Shown: positions 28,790 to 39,402, numbered from the stretch's first letter. The stretch is 64,000 nt of DNA from Psychrobacter sp. JCM 18903 (GCF_000586475.1 NZ_BAWJ01000004.1:145470-209469); one strand, 5' to 3'. A program made the numbers and translations. Notes: a model not told the origin generated them from the letters alone.

Positions 28790-31100
28790 TTACGCAACTA
28801 GGTTTTGCTCTGTTAAGTTATTATTAATCGGTAGTATTAACGTAAATGTGGTGCCAACGCCTTCGGTCGATACGACTTTGATATCGCCATTATGTTGCTC
28901 CATAATTTGCTGGCTGATTGCCATACCCAGACCTGTGCCTTCGCCTGCGCCTTTGGTCGTAAAGAACGGCTCAAAGATTTGATTGAGAATTTCTGGACTC
29001 ATACCTTTACCGTTGTCGATCACATCAATATAAACATTGTGATCATCGGCACGGGTGCGCACTTCGATTTTGCCATCAGGTTTTTCTCCCATGGCTTGCG
29101 CGGCATTGTTCAGTAGATTGACCAAGACTTGGTTAATTTGCGACGGTGAGCATTTCACTTCAGGCGTGGGCGCAAAATCAGTCACAATCTCTTGATGTCT
29201 AATGGAGTTGCCAGCGATTTTAAGCGAGGCTTCGATACATTCGCGCACATCGATGGTTTTCACTTTTGACTCATCAAGACGGGCAAAGTTACGTAGATTT
29301 AGTACCATTTCAGTGATTTGCTCGACGCCAAATAACGAATCTTTAATCAGCTCTTTTAATTCAGCTGATAGGTCATCTTCTTGGATTTCATCAGAAGCAC
29401 GGATAATATCCGCCAATAGCTTGTCAATTTTTCCATCAGCCGCCGCGTCAGTTTTAACGCTTTTTAATCCTTGTACCAATTCAATCAGCTCTTCGTATTG
29501 CTCCGTCAACTGGCCAATAATTTCAAGATTATTTTGCACGTATGATAAAGGTGTGTTCACTTCATGAGCAACGCCTGCCACCATTTGTCCCAACGTTGCC
29601 ATTTTTTCTGAACGAATCAATTGCAACTGCGAGTTTTTCAGCTCTTTTAGCGTTTCTTGCAGCTCAGCAGTACGTTCTTCGACTTTAATCTCTAGCTGTT
29701 GGTTAATGTTGGCAAGCTTACCTTCGTTAGACTGGATTCGGTCTAGTAGGTCATTAATAGAGCCATTCACCAGTCCAATCTCGTTGCGACCTTCTGCGAA
29801 TTTAACCTCGCTCAGCTTATTGTACTGCTTATTATTAATTAAGTTTTCCGCTTCAGAGATTTTATCAGTGGTTTCTTTCAAGGGTTTGAATGCTAAGAAA
29901 GTCAGCATGAAGTAAATGACGCCAGCCGTAATCAATAGTGCTAATGCAATCCAGTTAACCAAGTTTTCACTGAGATTATCGGCAATGGCGTTAATTTCAG
30001 CATCAGGTTGGACAACGATCAGCTTCCAATAAGTCTCAGGAATCTCAAAGACATAGGCTTGACTGCCGTTATAGTAACTGTCTTTTGCCAGCTCGAAGCT
30101 CTGTAATAAGCGGCTGTCCATGGCGTTTTGCTTGTTTTCACCATTATTTAGGTAAGCAGCGTAGTTAACAAGATAATAACCTTTTGCCGTACCAGTCTCA
30201 GCTTTATCAAGCGTGGTCAGTACCTGCTGAACTTGTGGTGAAACGCTGGCGGCGACTTGTTCGATGATCTCATTACGTTGGACATCTAAGAAATCAAGCA
30301 CGGGTTGCCAAGCAGGGTCTGAGTTGATGACTTGTTTGATATCAAGCGGCGTACCCGTTTTCTCATCAATATAGCTTAAGCGTTCAGGGTTAGAGGAGGC
30401 GATCACCTTGTCACTATTATCCAAGAGTAGAATGTAGCCTGAGCCTGAGCTTTCGCTTAACTTGACGATGTTTTCTTGTAGCTGATTCAGCGTAAAGTTA
30501 ACCGTGCTGGCACCCCAAAACTGATTGTCACGCTCGATTGCCACACCGCAGCTCATCGCAAGCTCGCCTTTGGTTTGGCTGGCGCGCACATGGTTCCAAA
30601 TACAGCTCTTAGGTTTGAGCAGTTTTAAGACGCTAAACCAATCTTCTTGATAATAAGGATTGGTAGGATTTGGATCGCTCAACACCGCTTGATAATCACC
30701 GTTTTGGCGAACCATCAAAAATGGATGGGTCGCGGTATTTGCCCCAAGTGCGCCTTTTTCAGGCCAAATACCACCACTACCTAATAGGCTATAATCACGC
30801 TTATCAAAGGCATTGGCAGTACTGGTTTGTAAAATTGCTTCTTCTGTGGGCAAGGTTTGCGCGCTTTGCTGTAGTAGCAAGGCACTACGCATCACCCGAT
30901 TGATATCGGCTGAAATACTATTTACCGCGGTATTGCCACGTTCAGCTACCAATTTTGCAGATTCAAGGCGGATTTCTCATAGCCTCTTTATCAACAACAT
31001 AAACGACGACCGCCAGTACGACCGCAAAAGCAATAAATAAAATAGTGGTTACTTGGGTACTGACTTGATTAAAAAAGCCAACTTTTTTGGAGGCACTCAT
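28790..31100 (-). CDS. Cache-HAMP sensor histidine kinase, frameshifted near the N-terminus
   Basis: The start at 31100 (MSASKKVGFFNQVSTQ) leads into TM1 (VTTILFIAFAVVLAVVVYVV) and the frame shifts near 30970, consistent with one extra C. The rest runs RLESAKLVAERGNTAVNS onward. A periplasmic dCache-like sensor (about 45-330) includes NPYYQEDWFSVLK and WGASTVNF. TM2 is LVNWIALALLITAGVIYFML, followed by a HAMP-like segment and a coiled coil (LEIKVEERTAELQETLKEL). The HisKA box is EKMATLGQMVAGVAHEVNTP (phospho-His), and the ATPase has LVNLLNNAAQAM (N box), VIDNGKGMS and GEGTGLGMAISQQI (G boxes). The restored length is about 769 residues. The ligand is unknown. Confidence 0.88.
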
Positions 31101-31746
31101 GATGGTGATAGTCCTTGGATAATAGTGACCACGAAGAAGAGTGCCAATGCTAGGTATTGGTGGCAATCAATTAGGTGGTAATGCGTAATCTTAATTAAAA
31201 TGGTCTGTACATAATGGCAAAAAAATAAAAGTACTACTTTAATCTTATAACTTAACTATTGATGGTTTTATAACTTAAAGGACTATAAAAGGCCATACTG
31301 TGCCCATAAATCCTTAAGGATAATTAATCATGAATACTAGGCGGCAAAAGAGTATGTGTAGACGTGCGTTTGAATAATTCAGGTAAGAAAGAAGAAATGT
31401 TCTATTGCATTTCTTAACAATACAGAATCAATTTTATAATGACAATATTTTTTCTTTACTTGCGAGTCGTTATCTTATTGTTTTATATGACCAACTTATG
31501 CTTGGCGTTGATATAATCTTGCAATAATCTACTCTTGAAAAGTCAACTTAGCGCACTCATCTAGCTGCTAACGTTATATAATGGTCGGCTTTATCTTGCG
31601 ACCTAGCTAATGAGCTGACGCTACCGGTATGGCCGGTGACCTCTCAGACTATTAAGTAATGACATCGCGCTCGTGATTCACGCTAGCAAATCTCATTATG
31701 AGCTATCTATTTTTTCCTATTATCTGAGTACAAAAGACATCGCCCT
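31101..31746. other. Long intergenic region between divergent kinase and rapA genes
   Basis: About 645 bases, the longest gap in the window. The part near rapA has GCTACCGGTATGGCCGGTGA, a weak dyad. Two copies of TTATAACTTAA lie about 25 bp apart near 31245 and 31270. Otherwise I found no gene-like ORF with a ribosome binding site and no terminator. Confidence 0.4.
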
Positions 31747-34635
31747 ATGACTATCTCTATCGCTTCATTGCACAATACTGAATTTGCCGTTGGTCAACGT
31801 TATTTATCTGATACGGAGTCCGAGCTGGGCTTGGGTGTGGTCATCGATGTAGATGACCGATGTGTGCACATTCTATTTCCACAAAGTGAAGAGACGCGCG
31901 TCTACGCCAAAAACTCCGCGCCATTATCACGCGTGGTGTTTAAAGTCGGCGATAGTATTTCTGATCAAGCGGGTAAGAGCTATACCGTAACCGCGGTCGA
32001 AGAAGTGATGGGTGTACTCAAATACAGTGTCGATGAGCATGAACGAGGCATTATGGAAACTCGTCTGGCTGCCAATATCACCTTGGCTAAGCCGCTTGAG
32101 CGTCTGTTGGCTGGTCGTATTGAGCGTGGTGATTGGTATGAGCTGCGTCAAGATATCTTGCGTATGCAGTCGGCGCTAGCGGGTCATCCGCTGAAAGGCT
32201 TGATGGGTGCACGTGTCGATATCATTGAGCATCAGCTCTATATCGCTCATGAAGTTGGCAAACGTATCGCGCCGCGTGTGTTGCTTGCTGACGAAGTTGG
32301 TTTGGGCAAAACCATCGAAGCAGGTTTGATTATTCATCAACAGCTGTTAACAGGCAAAGCTGAGCGTGTACTGATTCTTGTACCAGATAGTTTGCAGTAT
32401 CAATGGATGATTGAGCTGCGTCGTCGTTTTAATCTAAATTTTGCCTTATTTGATTTGGTACGTGCAGCAGCCATTAAAGAGCACGATCCTGAGCAAAACG
32501 TCTTTGCCACTGAGCAATGTATCATTGCGGGTATGGATTTATTACTCGATCACCCTGATTTGTACGACCAAGCGATGGATGCAGGGTTTGATTTATTGGT
32601 GGTCGATGAGGCGCATCATCTGCATTGGGATGAAGCGCAAGGCGGCAATGATAAATATGACTTGATTGCTGACTTTGCCGAAGAAACGCCAGGGGTCATG
32701 CTATTGACAGCAACGCCAGAGCAGCTTGGCGCACAAAGTCACTTTGCTCGTTTGCGTTTGCTTGATCCGGATCGTTTTGATGATTTGGATGAGTTTATCG
32801 ATGGTCAAGAAGCCTTTGCTGAAACGGCTGCCGTCGCTGGTGTATTGATAGAAGATAAGCCATTAAGCGACAGTCAAATTGCCGCTTTAAGCAGCTTGTT
32901 AGACATCAGTCTTGATGAGTTGGCAACGATTAATGATGACGAAAAATTGCGCACTTATGCGCTTAATGAGCTATTAGATCGTCATGGTACAGGTCGTATT
33001 CTATTCCGTAATACCCGTGAAAGTGTGAAAGGGTTCTATGGTCGTAGCAGCCAGCCGTACCCATTGGCATTACCTGCCGCATGGAAAGACAGCTATCAAA
33101 CCAATGGTAAGTTGCGTGAGCAGCTATGGGGCGAAGAAAACCAACCTGATGGCGGCTGGCTAGAAGATGACCCACGCGTGCCTTGGTTGATTGATATTTT
33201 GCGCGGCGAGCTTAAGCACAAAAAAGTGCTGTTGATTGCCCGTAGTGGCGCGACGGTTGAGAGCTTGGAGGCGGTATTACGCTTACATGCTGGTATTAAA
33301 ACCGCTATCTTTACTGAGCAGATGACCTTACTTGAGCGTGACCAAGCAGCAGCGTTCTTTGCTGATAGCGAAGGCGCACAGATATTGTTGTGCTCGGAGA
33401 TTGGCTCGGAAGGTCGTAACTTCCAGTTTGCCAGCCAGCTGATATTGTGGGATTTGCCAGCCAATCCAGATACCTTAGAGCAGCGTATTGGTCGCCTAGA
33501 TCGTATTGGACAAACGCAGCAAATTATGCTCCATGTGCCTTATGTACAAGGCACAGCACAAGAGCGACTGTATCATTGGTATCACGACGCGCTGAATATG
33601 TTTAATCAAATCTCTCCAACAGCGCAGAGCGTGCAAGAGCAGTATATTCAAGAGCTAAAGCCCATGCTTGAAGGCGCGGATACTGATGAGAACCGTGCGA
33701 TACTACAAGATATCATCGAAGAAGCGAAACAGACGCGATTGGGGCTAGAGGCACAGCTACAAGCGGGTCGTGATCGCCTATTAGAATACAACTCGTGTCG
33801 CCCACGTGTTGCCAAACGTATCGCTGACGCCATGCGCGATTTTGATGGTCATAATCTATTGCCGCAGTTTATTGAGCGCTTTTTTGCCTCAGCCAATATC
33901 GATCACAATATCCAGCGCGATGGCTCGTGGGTGATTGCTCCGATCGACAGCACTGAAATTAGTGATTATATCGATGGTCTGCCACTCGGTGACGAAGACG
34001 GCATGACGTTGACATTCGAGCGTGAGCAAGCACTACAGCGTGAAGATATCGAATTTATCACTCACGAACATCCATTGATGCGCGCGATCTATGAGTTGGC
34101 GAGTACCAGCACCTTTGGTAATACCACGGTGGCGATGCTAAAAAGTTCCGCTGTACCACAAGGTATGGTGCTGCTCGAAGTGAATTTCCGCGTTGAAGCC
34201 ATTGCGCCAAGGTTGCTCAATTTACCAGCGACGCTGACCACGCAAAATATCCGCGTGTTTATCAGTGAGCAAGGCAGTGATTTGTCCTCGCGTATCAGTG
34301 CGGAGATGATTATGCCGCATATTGAACGTCTGGATAAAAACCGTGCTCGCCAAGTCATTAAAGTACGCGGTGATGTGATTGAGCAGCGTTATTATGAAGC
34401 GGAAGAGATTGCCCGTCAGCAGTTAGCGGAGATTGGCGAACAAGCCAGTGCCCGTTTTAGCCAGCAGTGGTCACGTGAAATCAAGCGTCTAAAGCATCTA
34501 CAAACGATTAATCCTAACGTACGTCCTGCCGAGATTGAACGCTTGGAGCAGCTAAAAGCCCAAGGTGAGCAAGCACTAGGGAGTCTGTTATTAGTCCCAG
34601 ACTCTATCCGTGTGTTAGTGGCAGTGAAGCCATAG
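31747..34635 (+). CDS. rapA: RNA polymerase-associated ATPase RapA
   Basis: RapA is a Swi2/Snf2 translocase that binds RNA polymerase and recycles it from stalled post-termination states. The 962-residue protein has two N-terminal Tudor-like domains (GQRYLSDTESELGLGVV and following, about 14-110). The helicase core has Walker A DEVGLGKTIEAG at about 181-192, DEAHH at 287-291, LLTATPEQLG, then ARSGATVESL, SEIGSEGRNFQFASQLILWD and EQRIGRLDRIGQTQQI (motif VI). The C-terminal RapA domain carries YELASTSTFGNTTVAML. The length matches E. coli RapA (968). The frame is intact, unlike many neighbours. A terminator follows. Confidence 0.95.
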   Translation: MTISIASLHNTEFAVGQRYLSDTESELGLGVVIDVDDRCVHILFPQSEETRVYAKNSAPLSRVVFKVGDSISDQAGKSYTVTAVEEVMGVLKYSVDEHERGIMETRLAANITLAKPLERLLAGRIERGDWYELRQDILRMQSALAGHPLKGLMGARVDIIEHQLYIAHEVGKRIAPRVLLADEVGLGKTIEAGLIIHQQLLTGKAERVLILVPDSLQYQWMIELRRRFNLNFALFDLVRAAAIKEHDPEQNVFATEQCIIAGMDLLLDHPDLYDQAMDAGFDLLVVDEAHHLHWDEAQGGNDKYDLIADFAEETPGVMLLTATPEQLGAQSHFARLRLLDPDRFDDLDEFIDGQEAFAETAAVAGVLIEDKPLSDSQIAALSSLLDISLDELATINDDEKLRTYALNELLDRHGTGRILFRNTRESVKGFYGRSSQPYPLALPAAWKDSYQTNGKLREQLWGEENQPDGGWLEDDPRVPWLIDILRGELKHKKVLLIARSGATVESLEAVLRLHAGIKTAIFTEQMTLLERDQAAAFFADSEGAQILLCSEIGSEGRNFQFASQLILWDLPANPDTLEQRIGRLDRIGQTQQIMLHVPYVQGTAQERLYHWYHDALNMFNQISPTAQSVQEQYIQELKPMLEGADTDENRAILQDIIEEAKQTRLGLEAQLQAGRDRLLEYNSCRPRVAKRIADAMRDFDGHNLLPQFIERFFASANIDHNIQRDGSWVIAPIDSTEISDYIDGLPLGDEDGMTLTFEREQALQREDIEFITHEHPLMRAIYELASTSTFGNTTVAMLKSSAVPQGMVLLEVNFRVEAIAPRLLNLPATLTTQNIRVFISEQGSDLSSRISAEMIMPHIERLDKNRARQVIKVRGDVIEQRYYEAEEIARQQLAEIGEQASARFSQQWSREIKRLKHLQTINPNVRPAEIERLEQLKAQGEQALGSLLLVPDSIRVLVAVKP

Positions 34636-34647
34636 ATTCAAATGATC

Positions 34648-34681
34648 AAAAAACGAGATGTTTAATAGCATCTCGTTTTTT
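34648..34681 (+). terminator. Rho-independent terminator after rapA
   Basis: AAAAAACGAGATG (34648-34660) mirrors CATCTCGTTTTTT (34669-34681) around TTTAATAG. It lies just after the rapA stop codon. Confidence 0.88.
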
Positions 34682-35128
34682 ATGATTAATATTGTTTGTA
34701 TTAGGCGCGCCCTAAGGCATGTTAAGCAAAAATATCAACATGATATTGCCAAGTGAGCGTCGCTCTCTAGTCAAAGCCATCGATATTGGGTAAGATGTTT
34801 ATCTTTTCGATTTACAGTCCGTTTGCTATAAAAGGGTGACCGCGTCTTGTGTGAAGTATCACCTATACCTTTGTACTCGATTGCTTTGTACTTCATCTAA
34901 GCTGAAACAACTATATAATAAATGCTGGTGATAGCGCTGCTATGACCGTGTTTTTTGCGCTAAAATTTTCGTGTTAAATCTCTCTTGTGCATTTTCAGCA
35001 AGTGATTTCATATTATTTTACATTCAAATGCAAAGTGTCTTTTGTCTTTCGCGATATCATATCGATATCTTTAGGTGCGTATTTTCAGATGCTTAGCGTT
35101 TTTGATAAAAATAAGGAAACATATCGTC
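34682..35128. other. Intergenic region between rapA and tesB
   Basis: About 450 bases after the rapA terminator. GGCGCGCCCTAAGGCATG near 34705 weakly recalls the MITE-type ends elsewhere but I do not see a partner. The rest should carry the tesB promoter; AAGGAA at about 35112-35117 is the tesB ribosome binding site. Confidence 0.35.
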
Positions 35129-36031
35129 ATGTCCGATTATTCGCAATTGATTGATGAGCTGCTAGCTACCGTAGCGCTTATTGAAGTGACCCCCGATGTC
35201 TTTGAGGGTAAGAGCCATGACTATGTTGGCAGTCGTATTTTTGGTGGACAAGTGCTCGCCCAAGCCATCATGGCGGCGGCGCATACACTGGATAAAGACA
35301 AACCTTGTCATTCACTGCACGGCTATTTTTTGCGCGGTGGTGATATCACGCAGCCAGTGATTTATCAGGTACGCCGCTTGCGTGACGGTCGTAGTCTGTC
35401 TGCGCGTGAAGTGACGGCGATTCAGTATAAAGAAGTGCGTGGTAAAGCGCCCATTGAGCAAGTAATATTTTCAATGATAGCCTCGTTTTCACCGATGGAA
35501 GAGGGTTTAGAGTATCAAGAAGACATGCCTGTCTATCCGCCACCAGAGGATTTACTGGCTGAGCAAGATTTAAAAGAAGAGTATGTCGGAAAAGTCCCAG
35601 ACGCGCTCAAAGCTCGCTTTATGCGGCGTCGCCATGTTGAAATTAAACCCGTTAAACCGCGTGATCCGATTCATCCAGAGCCAATGAAACCGAAGCAGGC
35701 GAACTGGTTGCGTATCCGCGAATTGGGCAATCAACCTGTTGCGATTCAACAAGCGCTATTGGCATTTTCGTCCGATTTTTATCTGGTTGGTACAGGGCTG
35801 ATGTCACATGGTGTTAGCTTTATGACCAGCGGCTTGCAAGCGGCTAGTATTGACCACTCGATGCATTTCCATCGTAATTTTGATCTAAACGGTTGGATGC
35901 TATACGACATGTGGAGTGATACCACGTCTAATGCCAAAGGCTTAAACCATGGGCAGTTTTGGCAAGACGGTAAGCTGGTTGCTACGGTACAGCAAGAAGG
36001 TTTGATGCGTTTGCGAGTGCCTAAGTCTTAA
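35129..36031 (+). CDS. tesB: Acyl-CoA thioesterase II
   Basis: TesB hydrolyses medium- and long-chain acyl-CoA to free acid and CoA in the cytoplasm. I chose the ATG at 35129 (MSDYSQLIDELLATVALIEV), which has AAGGAA upstream; an earlier in-frame start at 35075 lacks such support. The protein has two hot-dog domains. The first contains GRSRIFGGQVLAQA-like sequence (SRIFGGQVLAQAIMAA) and SLHGYFLRGGDITQPVIYQV; the second has SHGVSFMTSGLQAASIDHSM and FHRNFDLNGWMLYDM with the conserved Asp region. The length of about 300 residues is close to E. coli TesB (286). Confidence 0.93.
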   Translation: MSDYSQLIDELLATVALIEVTPDVFEGKSHDYVGSRIFGGQVLAQAIMAAAHTLDKDKPCHSLHGYFLRGGDITQPVIYQVRRLRDGRSLSAREVTAIQYKEVRGKAPIEQVIFSMIASFSPMEEGLEYQEDMPVYPPPEDLLAEQDLKEEYVGKVPDALKARFMRRRHVEIKPVKPRDPIHPEPMKPKQANWLRIRELGNQPVAIQQALLAFSSDFYLVGTGLMSHGVSFMTSGLQAASIDHSMHFHRNFDLNGWMLYDMWSDTTSNAKGLNHGQFWQDGKLVATVQQEGLMRLRVPKS

Positions 36032-36051
36032 GCTTCTAGTATTTCATAAAT

Positions 36052-36091
36052 AAAAAAAGCGACTCAGAATATATTGTGAGTCGCTTTTTTT
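36052..36091. terminator. Bidirectional terminator between tesB and mutY
   Basis: AAAAAAAGCGACTCA (36052-36066) mirrors TGAGTCGCTTTTTTT (36077-36091). The two genes converge here, so it can serve both. Confidence 0.88.
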
Positions 36092-36107
36092 ATGAATTTT
36101 ATTTATT

Positions 36108-37402
36108 CTACTCTTCATCTTCTAAAATCTTAACCATCGCTCGTGGCAATCCAAGTGTTGCCTGAGCAGCATTAGCGTTTAACCAATGAATATTAATCTC
36201 TGCTGCTTGTAATGCTTTGGTTAAATCAGCCACTTGCTCATTATTTAAAGTCAATGATTGCGGCGTCAAATACCAATGAAAATGAGTTAGCGAATGCTTA
36301 ATTGGTGCATTGTCTAATAAAGTTTTACTGACTGCTTTTGCAACCAATTTGTTCTTAACCAGCCACTCGTTAATAATTTGCTCGGCAGTGGTAAATTCTG
36401 CTTCGTATACTTTTTCATTACTGGTCACTTTTAATGATGTATCGTCAATTTCAGTCGTTTTTTCTGCAGCAGTTTTAGTATTCATTTTGCCTGCGATTTT
36501 TTCTACAAACTGTAAAGGTAAACTCCACAGTCCGCCCCAAATGCCATTGTCAGGACGTTGTAGCCACAGTATTTTGCCATCAATATCTTCAATCAATAAG
36601 GCATTGCTAAACTTGCTGGGTTTGGGCTGCTTTTTTGCTTTGGCTGGATAATCCGTTTCGCGTCCTTGCTCGTGGGCTAGGCAGTCCTCTTGAAGGGGAC
36701 ATAATAGGCAGGCAGGTTTGCTACGCGTGCATAACGTCGCGCCCATATCCATCATCGCTTGTGCGAATAACCCTGAATTCTCTATTGGGGTCAAACGCTC
36801 TGCCAATGCCCACAGCTCTTTGGTCGTGGCAGATTTGGTAATATCACCATCGATAGCCGCCCAACGCGTGAGGACGCGTTTGACATTGCCATCACAGATG
36901 ACGCCATAACGATGCAGTCCCATCGCCATAATCGCGCCAGCGGTCGATGGCCCGACGCCAGATATGGCTTCCCACCCTGCTAGCGTCTGCGGAAAGTCGC
37001 CCGTCTCATCAATGACTTCGACCAGTTGTTTCGCGCCTTTATGCAAATTTCGTGCACGCGCATAGTAGCCAAGCCCCGCCCAATGTTCCGCAACCTTATC
37101 CCATTCTGCGGCTGCTAAATCTTGTACCGTTGGAAACGATGCCATAAAACGGGCAAAATAGGGCAGCACCGTCGTTACTTGCGTTTGCTGTAGCATAACT
37201 TCGGATAGCCAAACGATATAAGGATTGGGCGCGTCGGTTTGGTGCTGTTGCAAGGTAGGTCATGGCGACCGTTTTTGGCGAACCAATCGAGTAGGCGCGG
37301 GGCGAACGAATCGAGAGAAGTAGAGTATTGAGTAAAAGTGTTTTCTATCGTTGTGAGGTTTGCAGTGGGGGTAAGCTGAGTCATATCATCAATTTTTGGC
37401 AT
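36108..37402 (-). CDS. mutY: A/G-specific adenine DNA glycosylase, frameshifted
   Basis: MutY removes adenine mispaired with 8-oxoguanine. The start is either MPKIDDM (37402) or MTQLTPTAN (37384); neither has a clear ribosome binding site. The frame breaks near 37256; one G restores NGRHDLPWQQH. Catalytic Glu lies in SEVMLQQTQV, the helix-hairpin-helix is ISGVGPSTAGAIMAM, and the catalytic Asp is in CDGNVKRVLTRW. The 4Fe-4S site is CTRSKPACLLCPLQEDC (spacing 6-2-5). The C-terminal Nudix-like 8-oxoG recognition domain follows (LQRPDNGIWGGLWSLPLQ) and includes HFHWYLTPQ. The restored length is about 432 residues, longer than E. coli MutY (350), partly from an N-terminal extension and a linker. 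Confidence 0.93.
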
Positions 37403-37775
37403 ATTAGTGTATGAATTATAACCGATTTTTGAGAGAAGTGAGTTGATATCGCTGTTGTGCGCTGTTTGAGATTACCACGATGTAAGCGTCTTTTGAGTGT
37501 GAGTGTTAAAAAATAGAGTATGTAACAGAAAACTTAATGTAGAGTTGCAAATTTATAAAGTAAATCTTACAAAATTAAGTAAATTTTGTAGATAAATTAA
37601 CTTATCATTGTTGTGCTTTTTGCAAGATTATGACTCTTATTCTCGCTAGGGTCGCAAGAGTACCTTTGAGTTAACGATAACTCATTGTCTGGTTTCATCA
37701 AATACGCTTATTAAAGCTCACCAAGCATCATTTCAAACAAACGCTCATATGTATGAGTAATATTTAGGACTCTTT
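37403..37775. other. Intergenic region between divergent mutY and the GlcG/HbpS-like gene
   Basis: About 370 AT-rich bases with promoters expected on both sides. The clearest structure is the perfect 9-bp dyad described at 37568-37590. Confidence 0.4.
37568..37590. promoter_or_regulatory. Perfect 9-bp inverted repeat, operator-like
   Basis: TACAAAATT (37568-37576) and AATTTTGTA (37582-37590) are perfect inverted copies with a 5-base spacer (AAGTA). The site is about 185 bp upstream of the GlcG/HbpS-like gene and 165 bp upstream of mutY. Such a dyad fits a dimeric repressor site; the regulator is not identifiable. Confidence 0.35.
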
Positions 37776-38290
37776 ATGAAGTTAATGTCGAACTACTTAT
37801 CTAAAGCAATATTGGCGCTAGCAGTCATTGGCTGTTCAGCCAACGTTTTGGCCGCCAAACCAAATCTAGTATTACAACAACCCAATGTTTCTTTAGAGTT
37901 GGCCAATGAATTAATCGATGCCACCATGGCAGCCTGTCACGCAGAGGCAAATCTGCCGTTGTCGCAGTTGTTGATCGTGCTGGTAATTTAATCGCGCTAC
38001 AGCGCGATGATAACGTTGGTCCGCACAATACTGATGCTGCTGTTCGCAAGGCATTTACGGCATTATCTACCAAAACGCCTTCACGCACTTTGGCGGATAA
38101 TGCTCGCGCTAATCCAGACTCAAATAACTTGAATACGGTAAATGATTTACTGCTGATCGGCGGTGGTGTGCCATTAAAGTTTGGCAATGATGTGATCGGC
38201 GCTATTGCAGCGGGCGGCGCAGGCGGTGCAGTACAAGATGAAGCTTGTGCGTTGAAAGCTATCGAAAAAGTTATGCCTAAACAGAAGTAG
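37776..38290 (+). CDS. Exported GlcG/HbpS-family (haem-binding-type) protein, frameshifted
   Basis: The ATG at 37776 gives MKLMSNYLSKAILALAVIGC, a Sec-type signal peptide ending near SANVLAAKP; the Cys at 20 is followed by SAN, so a lipobox is possible but weak. The frame fails near 37946; restoring a G gives ACHAEGKSAVVAVVDRAGNL, the family core. Later motifs are AVRKAFTALSTKTPSRTLAD and LLLIGGGVPLKFGNDVIGAI, then GAIAAGGAGGAVQDEACA. The restored length is about 171 residues. GlcG/HbpS proteins bind haem or cobalamin-like ligands in some bacteria; binding here is not shown by sequence. A terminator follows. Confidence 0.8.
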
Positions 38291-38362
38291 TTGATGGCTC
38301 AGATATCGCTAAATTATTTAGATATCATTGAAAAACTTAGATATCTCGCTAGCAGTAGACAT

Positions 38363-38386
38363 AAAAAAGCCCTTAGGGGCTTTTTT
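38363..38386 (+). terminator. Rho-independent terminator after the GlcG/HbpS-like gene
   Basis: AAAAAAGCCC pairs with GGGGCTTTTTTT across TTAG. It lies about 75 bp after the stop codon and 60 bp before the facing ylqF stop. Confidence 0.8.
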
Positions 38387-38445
38387 TGCATGAGCTCTAA
38401 AATGATTTTAGGCAGCTAACATTATAGACACAAAGGGTTATCGAT

Positions 38446-39402
38446 TTACTTCCGATTCTTTCGCGTTTTCAAACGACGTAAGCGCTTTTCTTCTTCTTTA
38501 GCGATTCTTTTTTCTTCTGCTGCTAAGCGTTGCTCGGCGACGACGAGTTCTTCAGCTTCAGACATGGCTGGCGTCTCAAGCGTAATACGCCCAAGCTTAG
38601 CGCTACGTAACTCGTTGATCAAAATCTCAGACATGCGGTAGGTATCGACTTGATTGCCCGAACGTACACAGCCGCGATTGCGTCCAGCGACTTCAAAAAA
38701 CTCCCAATCAGTCTTTGGTAGCGCTTCAATTTTGTAGCGGGTTTTTAGCAGCTCAGGATAGGCTTGCATCAAGTATTCAGCGGTATAGCTGGCAACATCA
38801 GCGAAGTCAAAAGCCGTATCACGAATACCACCCGTCGCTGCCAGACGATAGCCAGAGTTTTCGTTTTCGACTTTTGGCCACAGCATACCGGGCGTGTCAT
38901 AAAGCATGATGTCATCATCAAGTTTAATCAACTGCTGCGACTTAGTAACTGCTGGCTCATCGCCAGTTCTTGCTACGGCGCGTCCAGCCAAGGTATTAAT
39001 CAACGTCGATTTACCGACGTTTGGTATGCCCATAATCATGGCTTTGATTTGGCGACCCGTACCCACTTTATTGGGCACCAGTTGTTTACAGATGGCGATG
39101 ATACGTTTGACATCATTGGCTTTATCAGTATCGCAAGCAATGGCTTTCACACCGCTTTGCTGCTCAAGATAGTCCATCCACGCTTGGGTCAATTCAGGAT
39201 CAGCAAGGTCAGCTTTGTTCAGGATTTTGATGACGGGTTTTTCGCCGCGCAATGCCGCGACCATTGGGTTTTCACTACTATATGGGATACGCGCATCGAT
39301 CACCTCGATGACCAAATCCATCTGCGGCATGATTTCTTTGATTTCGTTACGGGCTTTGTTCATGTGCCCAGGGAACCACTGAATACTTGCTCTCTTATCC
39401 AT
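38446..39402 (-). CDS. ylqF: Ribosome biogenesis GTPase YlqF/RbgA type
   Basis: A circularly permuted GTPase that assists late 50S assembly. The 318-residue protein begins MDKRASIQWFPGHMNKARNE, the family-typical opening. The motif order is permuted: G4 LNKADL (about 60-66) precedes G1 MGIPNVGKSTLIN (about 123-135) and G3 YDTPGMLWPK (about 170-180). The C-terminus is highly basic and coiled (EKRIAKEEEKRLRRLKTRKN), suited to rRNA contact. The length is slightly above B. subtilis RbgA (282). It appears monocistronic; the next gene upstream, on the other side of a 136-bp gap, is the DUF2339 protein gene on the same strand. Confidence 0.92.
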   Translation of the reverse strand: MDKRASIQWFPGHMNKARNEIKEIMPQMDLVIEVIDARIPYSSENPMVAALRGEKPVIKILNKADLADPELTQAWMDYLEQQSGVKAIACDTDKANDVKRIIAICKQLVPNKVGTGRQIKAMIMGIPNVGKSTLINTLAGRAVARTGDEPAVTKSQQLIKLDDDIMLYDTPGMLWPKVENENSGYRLAATGGIRDTAFDFADVASYTAEYLMQAYPELLKTRYKIEALPKTDWEFFEVAGRNRGCVRSGNQVDTYRMSEILINELRSAKLGRITLETPAMSEAEELVVAEQRLAAEEKRIAKEEEKRLRRLKTRKNRK

